From the NCBI GenBank assembly GCA_016223145.1, contig JACRPN010000013.1:1-59871 (forward strand): a stretch of 59,871 nt of DNA, read 5' to 3'. Below the pieces are notes generated by a model. That model saw only the letters and a list, made by a program, of their open reading frames with translations. It did no database searches and was not told where the DNA came from. Numbering within the stretch: position 1 is the stretch's first letter; every line of letters begins with the position of its first letter. The DNA is from Armatimonadota bacterium. GTDB lineage: Bacteria > Armatimonadota > Fimbriimonadia > Fimbriimonadales > Fimbriimonadaceae. Made by a program: the position numbers and the translations under genes. Positions 56,346 through 59,871 of this stretch are shown here, piece by piece.

Positions 56346-56395
56346 CCTCGCCCCTTGTGGGAGAGGCCGTTGAGCGAAGCGAACCGGGTGAGGGG
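56346..56395 (+). repeat. R2 GC-rich repeat, intergenic copy
   Basis: CCTCGCCCCTTGTGGGAGAG, then GCCGTTGAGCGAAGCGAACC, then GGGTGAGGGG. The best-preserved R2 copy in the window. It lies 61 bases before the VPS10-like start codon. Confidence 0.7.
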
Positions 56396-56455
56396 GGACC
56401 CCTCTTTAGTACCGTGTAGGAAGGAAACTCCTGAAAGCGTGTCGTATCCATCGCC

Positions 56456-59400
56456 ATGCGACGTGACTCTGCGTATTCGAAGGGCATGGCAGCCCTTGGC
56501 CTTGCCCTCGCGTTCGGGCTCTGCTTTGCCCAAGAGACCCCACCTGGATTCAAACCTCTGCCCTCCAAGATCGAAGAAAAGGCCAAGTTCCACACGCCGA
56601 CGGTCAAGGGGATGCCCGCCGCAACGCGTCTGCTGGGATATGACGCCAGGCTGAGGGCCGAAGCCAACTCCCCATTCGCAAACATCAAATGGCGAAGCGT
56701 CGGGCCTACGGAGCAAGGCGGCCGCGTCATCGACATCGAATGGAGCCCCGCGACTCCCAAGAAGATCTACGTCGCCTTCGCCACCGGCGGCCTTTGGGTC
56801 ACCGAGAACCAAGGCCAGACCTGGGCCTCCCTCTTCGACAACGAGAGTTCTTTCGCCATCGGCGACGTTGCGCTTGGCAAGGACGGCAAGACGATCTGGG
56901 TCGGCACCGGCGAATGCAACAACCAGCGCACCAGCTATAGCGGCACCGGAGTCTTCAAGAGCACCGACGGCGGCCAAACCTGGAAGAACATGGGACTCGC
57001 CGAAACCCACCGCATTGGGCGTGTGCTCATCAACCCGGCCAACGAAAACGTCGTCTACGTCGCGGGCAATGGCCACCTCTACAGCCAGAACCCCGAGCGG
57101 GGAGTTTTCAAGACCACTGACGGAGGCAAGACCTGGGACCTCGTGCTGAAAATCGATGAGTTCACGGGGGTCATCGACATGGCGATGGACCCCAAGAACC
57201 CCGAAGTACTGATCGCGGCGGCCTACGAGCGCGACCGCCGCGCGTGGAACTTCCTGGAGTCCGGACCCGGAAGCCAAATCTACCGGTCGGAGAACGGCGG
57301 CAAGACTTGGACGAAGTGTACGGGACTCCCCACAGGCGTGAGCCTAGGCCGAACGGGCCTGACCGCTTCGCCCTCCAAGCCAGGGCGCTTCTACGCGTTT
57401 CTTGAGAACACGGGCCCCGAGCAAGCCCCGTTCAACGCCGACGAAGCCCAGCCTGCTGGTTTTCTGACCAAGCTCCGATTCATGCGCATGAACGAGGAGC
57501 AATTCGGCCAACTCGACGCCAAGACCCTAGACCCGTTCGTGCGCCAGTTCTTCCCCGAGGACACGAACGCGGCGGACCTTATCGCGAAGGTGAAGGGCGG
57601 CCAAATGAAGATGGGCGACCTCCGAGCCCTGATGGAGAAGCGCAACGAGAACGTCTTTCGCATCACAGACGCCACGGCTGAGGTGTATCGCACAGAAGAC
57701 GCCGGCAAAACCTGGAAGCGCGCCCACACCCACAAGCTTGGCGACATGATGGGCTACTACTCGCACCGCGTAATCGTCAATCCCACTGACGAAAATGACC
57801 TGTTTATCACCGGCCTAATGCTCTATCGGTCCAAAGACGCGGGCAAGACCTGGGAACAGGGCGTAAGCCGCGCGCACTCGGACTTTCATGCCTATTGGGT
57901 GAGCCCGACAGACGCCAATTTCCACCTTTGCGGCAACGATGGCGGCCTCTATGCCTCGCACGACAATGGCGCGACCTGGTCGCATCTCAACAACCTGCCG
58001 GTCGGGCAGTTCACGACGATCGCCGTGGATAATTCGAACCCCTACAACATCATTGGGGGCCTGCAGGACAACGGCACCCTGATGGGAACGGCCTCGCGCG
58101 GAGGGTTCAGGGGGTTTGACCCGGACATGAGCTTGGGGCAGTTTCCGGACGCGATAGTCGCGCAGTTCCAGGGCGGCGGAGGCTTTGGCGGGCGCGCCGC
58201 CTCGACTCCCGCTTCGAGTTCGGCTCGCGACGTGATCGAGTGGAAGGTGATGGGCGGCGGAGATGGCAGCGCGGTTTCGTTCGACCCGAACGGCATCGTC
58301 TATACGGCCTCGCAGTTCGGCGCGCACGGCGCGCAGAACACCAAGACCAACGAGCGATGGAACGCCCGGCCCCCGAACAGGCGCGGAGACCCGCCGCTGC
58401 GGTTCAACTGGGTCTCACCGTTCATCGTGTCGCCGCATCATGCCGACATCGTGTATTGCGGCGCGAACAAGCTGTTCCGATCGCTCAACAACGGCCGAAA
58501 TTGGGAAGCCATCAGCCCGGACTTGACCCAAAATCGCGAGAACGGCGATGTCCCCCATTCGACGATCAAGGAAATCAGCGAGAGCCCCCTAAAGTTTGGG
58601 CTGATCTACGCGGGCACCGATGACGGTCTCGTCTGGGTGACCAAGGACCATGGCGGCAACTGGGAGTCGATCGACACGCCGGCGAGGGGCAAGTGGGTGA
58701 GCCGAGTCGTGGCCTCGATGTACGATTTGGCGACCGTGTATTGCTCTCAGAGCGGCTACCGCGAGGATGATTTCTCGCCCTATCTGTGGAAATCCACCGA
58801 CTACGGCAAAACCTGGACCTCGATCACGGCGAACCTGCCGACCGAGACCATCAACGTGGTGCGCGAGGACCCGAACCACAAGGGCACGCTCTATGTCGGC
58901 ACCGATCTCGGTGTCTGGGTGAGCTTCAACGACGGCGGCGAATGGGTGCCTTTGAGCGGGAACATCCCGAGAACGCCGGTGCACGACCTGGTGATTCAAG
59001 CCAAGGCGAACGAGATCGTCATCGGCACGCATGCGCGAAGCGTGTTCGTGCTCCAGACCGACCCGCTCTTCGAGTTGACCGACGAGATCAGGAAGAAGGA
59101 CATCCACCTTTGGACCATCGACAACATGCGCCGCGACCCGAGATGGGGCTTCCGCGCAAGTGCGAACTGGAACCGCGCGCTGCCCGCTGCCCCCGCTGTT
59201 CAGGGCAAGTTCTTCGCCAGGCAGGGCGGCGCGTGCACGGTCTCGATCAAGGATAAGGACGGCAAGACGGTTAAGGAGACTACGCTGGACGCGCATACCG
59301 GCTACAACTTCTTCGAGATCGACCTGGAAGTCCAGGCGGGCAAACCGATTCTCGACGACCCCGCAGCGAGGGACCTAAAGACGCTCGCCGACATTCTGGC

Positions 59401-59509
59401 CGACCCGTTCGCCGACCGACGGCCGAAGTACCTGGAAGCCGGGGACTACACGATCGAGGTCAAGGTGGGCTCGGCGACGGTCACGCAGAAGTGGCGGCTG
59501 ACGAGCTGA
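56456..59509 (+). CDS. Large secreted VPS10/BNR-repeat beta-propeller protein
   Basis: 1017 residues. Signal peptide (MAALGLALAFGLCFAQ), then at least ten Asp-box/BNR motifs of form SxDxGxTW (TENQGQTWASL, STDGGQTWKNM, TTDGGKTWDLV, TEDAGKTWKRA, SKDAGKTWEQG, SHDNGATWSHL, STDYGKTWTSI and others), giving the sortilin/VPS10 beta-propeller architecture common in secreted 'glycosyl hydrolase' annotated proteins. No sialidase active site is visible. A Gly-rich insert GGGGFGGR begins at residue 573, like the one in the M14 protein. ATG 56456 or Met11 (56486) could start it. Function unknown; surface or secreted binding is likely. Confidence 0.87.
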   Translation: MRRDSAYSKGMAALGLALAFGLCFAQETPPGFKPLPSKIEEKAKFHTPTVKGMPAATRLLGYDARLRAEANSPFANIKWRSVGPTEQGGRVIDIEWSPATPKKIYVAFATGGLWVTENQGQTWASLFDNESSFAIGDVALGKDGKTIWVGTGECNNQRTSYSGTGVFKSTDGGQTWKNMGLAETHRIGRVLINPANENVVYVAGNGHLYSQNPERGVFKTTDGGKTWDLVLKIDEFTGVIDMAMDPKNPEVLIAAAYERDRRAWNFLESGPGSQIYRSENGGKTWTKCTGLPTGVSLGRTGLTASPSKPGRFYAFLENTGPEQAPFNADEAQPAGFLTKLRFMRMNEEQFGQLDAKTLDPFVRQFFPEDTNAADLIAKVKGGQMKMGDLRALMEKRNENVFRITDATAEVYRTEDAGKTWKRAHTHKLGDMMGYYSHRVIVNPTDENDLFITGLMLYRSKDAGKTWEQGVSRAHSDFHAYWVSPTDANFHLCGNDGGLYASHDNGATWSHLNNLPVGQFTTIAVDNSNPYNIIGGLQDNGTLMGTASRGGFRGFDPDMSLGQFPDAIVAQFQGGGGFGGRAASTPASSSARDVIEWKVMGGGDGSAVSFDPNGIVYTASQFGAHGAQNTKTNERWNARPPNRRGDPPLRFNWVSPFIVSPHHADIVYCGANKLFRSLNNGRNWEAISPDLTQNRENGDVPHSTIKEISESPLKFGLIYAGTDDGLVWVTKDHGGNWESIDTPARGKWVSRVVASMYDLATVYCSQSGYREDDFSPYLWKSTDYGKTWTSITANLPTETINVVREDPNHKGTLYVGTDLGVWVSFNDGGEWVPLSGNIPRTPVHDLVIQAKANEIVIGTHARSVFVLQTDPLFELTDEIRKKDIHLWTIDNMRRDPRWGFRASANWNRALPAAPAVQGKFFARQGGACTVSIKDKDGKTVKETTLDAHTGYNFFEIDLEVQAGKPILDDPAARDLKTLADILADPFADRRPKYLEAGDYTIEVKVGSATVTQKWRLTS

Positions 59510-59567
59510 TCCTCCTTTGGTGAGAGCTCCAGGCCCTGAGCTCGACTATCGGGTGGAAGCCATGCCA

Positions 59568-59587
59568 CACCCCGACCAATCGGGGTG
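59568..59587. terminator. Two-way hairpin between converging genes
   Basis: CACCCCGA, loop CCAA, TCGGGGTG: a perfect 8-bp stem between the VPS10-like stop and the stop of the last, minus-strand gene. Confidence 0.6.
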
Positions 59588-59598
59588 CGCGGCCGCCG

Positions 59599-59871
59599 CT
59601 ATTCGCCCGGAGGCGCGTGCTTCATGATCTGCGTGCTGTCCGCAGGGTCCCTGTAGCCGCCGAGCTTGGCGTCATAGCGCTCGAAGGGCATGTTGTAGTA
59701 GGTCCCGTCCGAGGAGATCATGCGCTCATAGCCCATCGTCGTTTCGTGCCGCGCCTGATCGATTCGGTCCATCGATTCCTGGCGTGCCTGCCAAGCGCCC
59801 ATGATGCTCGAATCGTCGAGCGGGTGGTTCCTGGGCAGGAGCACCGTGTTCCGGTTGCCGAGACGCGAGGC
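59599..59871 (-). CDS. C-terminal part of a protein of unknown function
   Basis: The frame is open through the window edge (upstream codons give ASRLGNRNTV before LLPRNHPLDD), so the gene starts outside and the GTG at 59844 is probably internal. The visible 90 residues are hydrophilic with aromatic/Gly-rich end (TYYNMPFERYDAKLGGYRDP), no recognised family and no membrane helix. Convergent with the VPS10-like gene. Confidence 0.55.
   Translation of the reverse strand, partial: ASRLGNRNTVLLPRNHPLDDSSIMGAWQARQESMDRIDQARHETTMGYERMISSDGTYYNMPFERYDAKLGGYRDPADSTQIMKHAPPGE

Noticed and set aside
1-59871. tRNA, rRNA or integrated phage/IS elements
   Set aside because: No cloverleaf, rRNA-like stretch, integrase or transposase motif was seen in any gap or frame; small structured RNAs could still be missed without a covariance search.

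Overview
The window reads as a chromosome piece from a GC-rich, Gram-negative-type bacterium. It has outer-membrane barrel candidates, lipoproteins, a Tat subunit, and two proteins with C-terminal VPEP / membrane helix / Arg-rich sorting tails (PEP-CTERM). My best guess is Armatimonadota (Fimbriimonadales-like), judged only from the overall flavour of the proteins (GH116, GH113, VPS10-type BNR protein, secreted M14 peptidase, ARPP-1 lipoprotein). Planctomycetes, Verrucomicrobia or Acidobacteria are not excluded. I see no tRNA, rRNA, CRISPR array, transposase or phage gene.

Layout. 1-1300: end of a phosphate transporter, then rpsD with a strong terminator. 1300-4540: a zinc/manganese-type ABC locus (permease, binding protein, outer-membrane barrel) without an ATPase. 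4768-13636: a respiratory locus with two small one-heme proteins, two tandem multiheme-c/cytochrome-b fusions, a NapC-like multiheme protein, a membrane tetraheme protein, a four-cluster Fe-S subunit and an NrfD subunit, 27 candidate c-heme motifs in total. 13729-21967: a polysaccharide locus (GH116, GH113 with PEP-CTERM tail, MalFG-type permeases, binding protein) with an ARPP-1 lipoprotein. 22019-28146: a VOC protein, then MoxR, DUF58, transglutaminase-like protein and holA. 28336-33123: a PEP-CTERM protein, pyrE, panD, ccmF and ccmE; the last four lie on the minus strand with overlapping ends. 33264-39995: an exonuclease, a DUF4349 lipoprotein, an aldo/keto reductase, tatA, then an unknown protein, PqqD-like protein, mini-FtsX permease and ABC ATPase. 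40124-45459: an S23/four-helix-bundle gene beside a liv operon lacking livF. 45580 to the end: TPR, two DinB, FG-GAP, DUF5990, MATE-like, a barrel, M14 peptidase, DUF423, rpiB, a giant VPS10/BNR protein and a partial gene.

How the parts fit. The multiheme locus looks like a menaquinol-oxidising conduit resembling Geobacter Cbc complexes. CcmE/CcmF encoded 20 kb away could mature its hemes, and this CcmE carries the rare CxxxY heme-attachment motif instead of HxxxY. The polysaccharide locus pairs a surface endo-mannanase candidate with oligosaccharide import and a GH116 glucosidase.

Besides genes, the window is rich in small repeats: two GC-rich palindromic families (here R1 and R2), period-7 and period-8 short tandem arrays between genes, a 93-bp element with terminal inverted repeats, and ATGGAC repeats at the S23 gene. 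One R1 copy and one R2 copy lie inside genes without breaking the reading frame. That in-frame repeat spread, the multiheme locus, and the orphan PqqD/mini-FtsX/ABC cassette are the parts most worth a second look.
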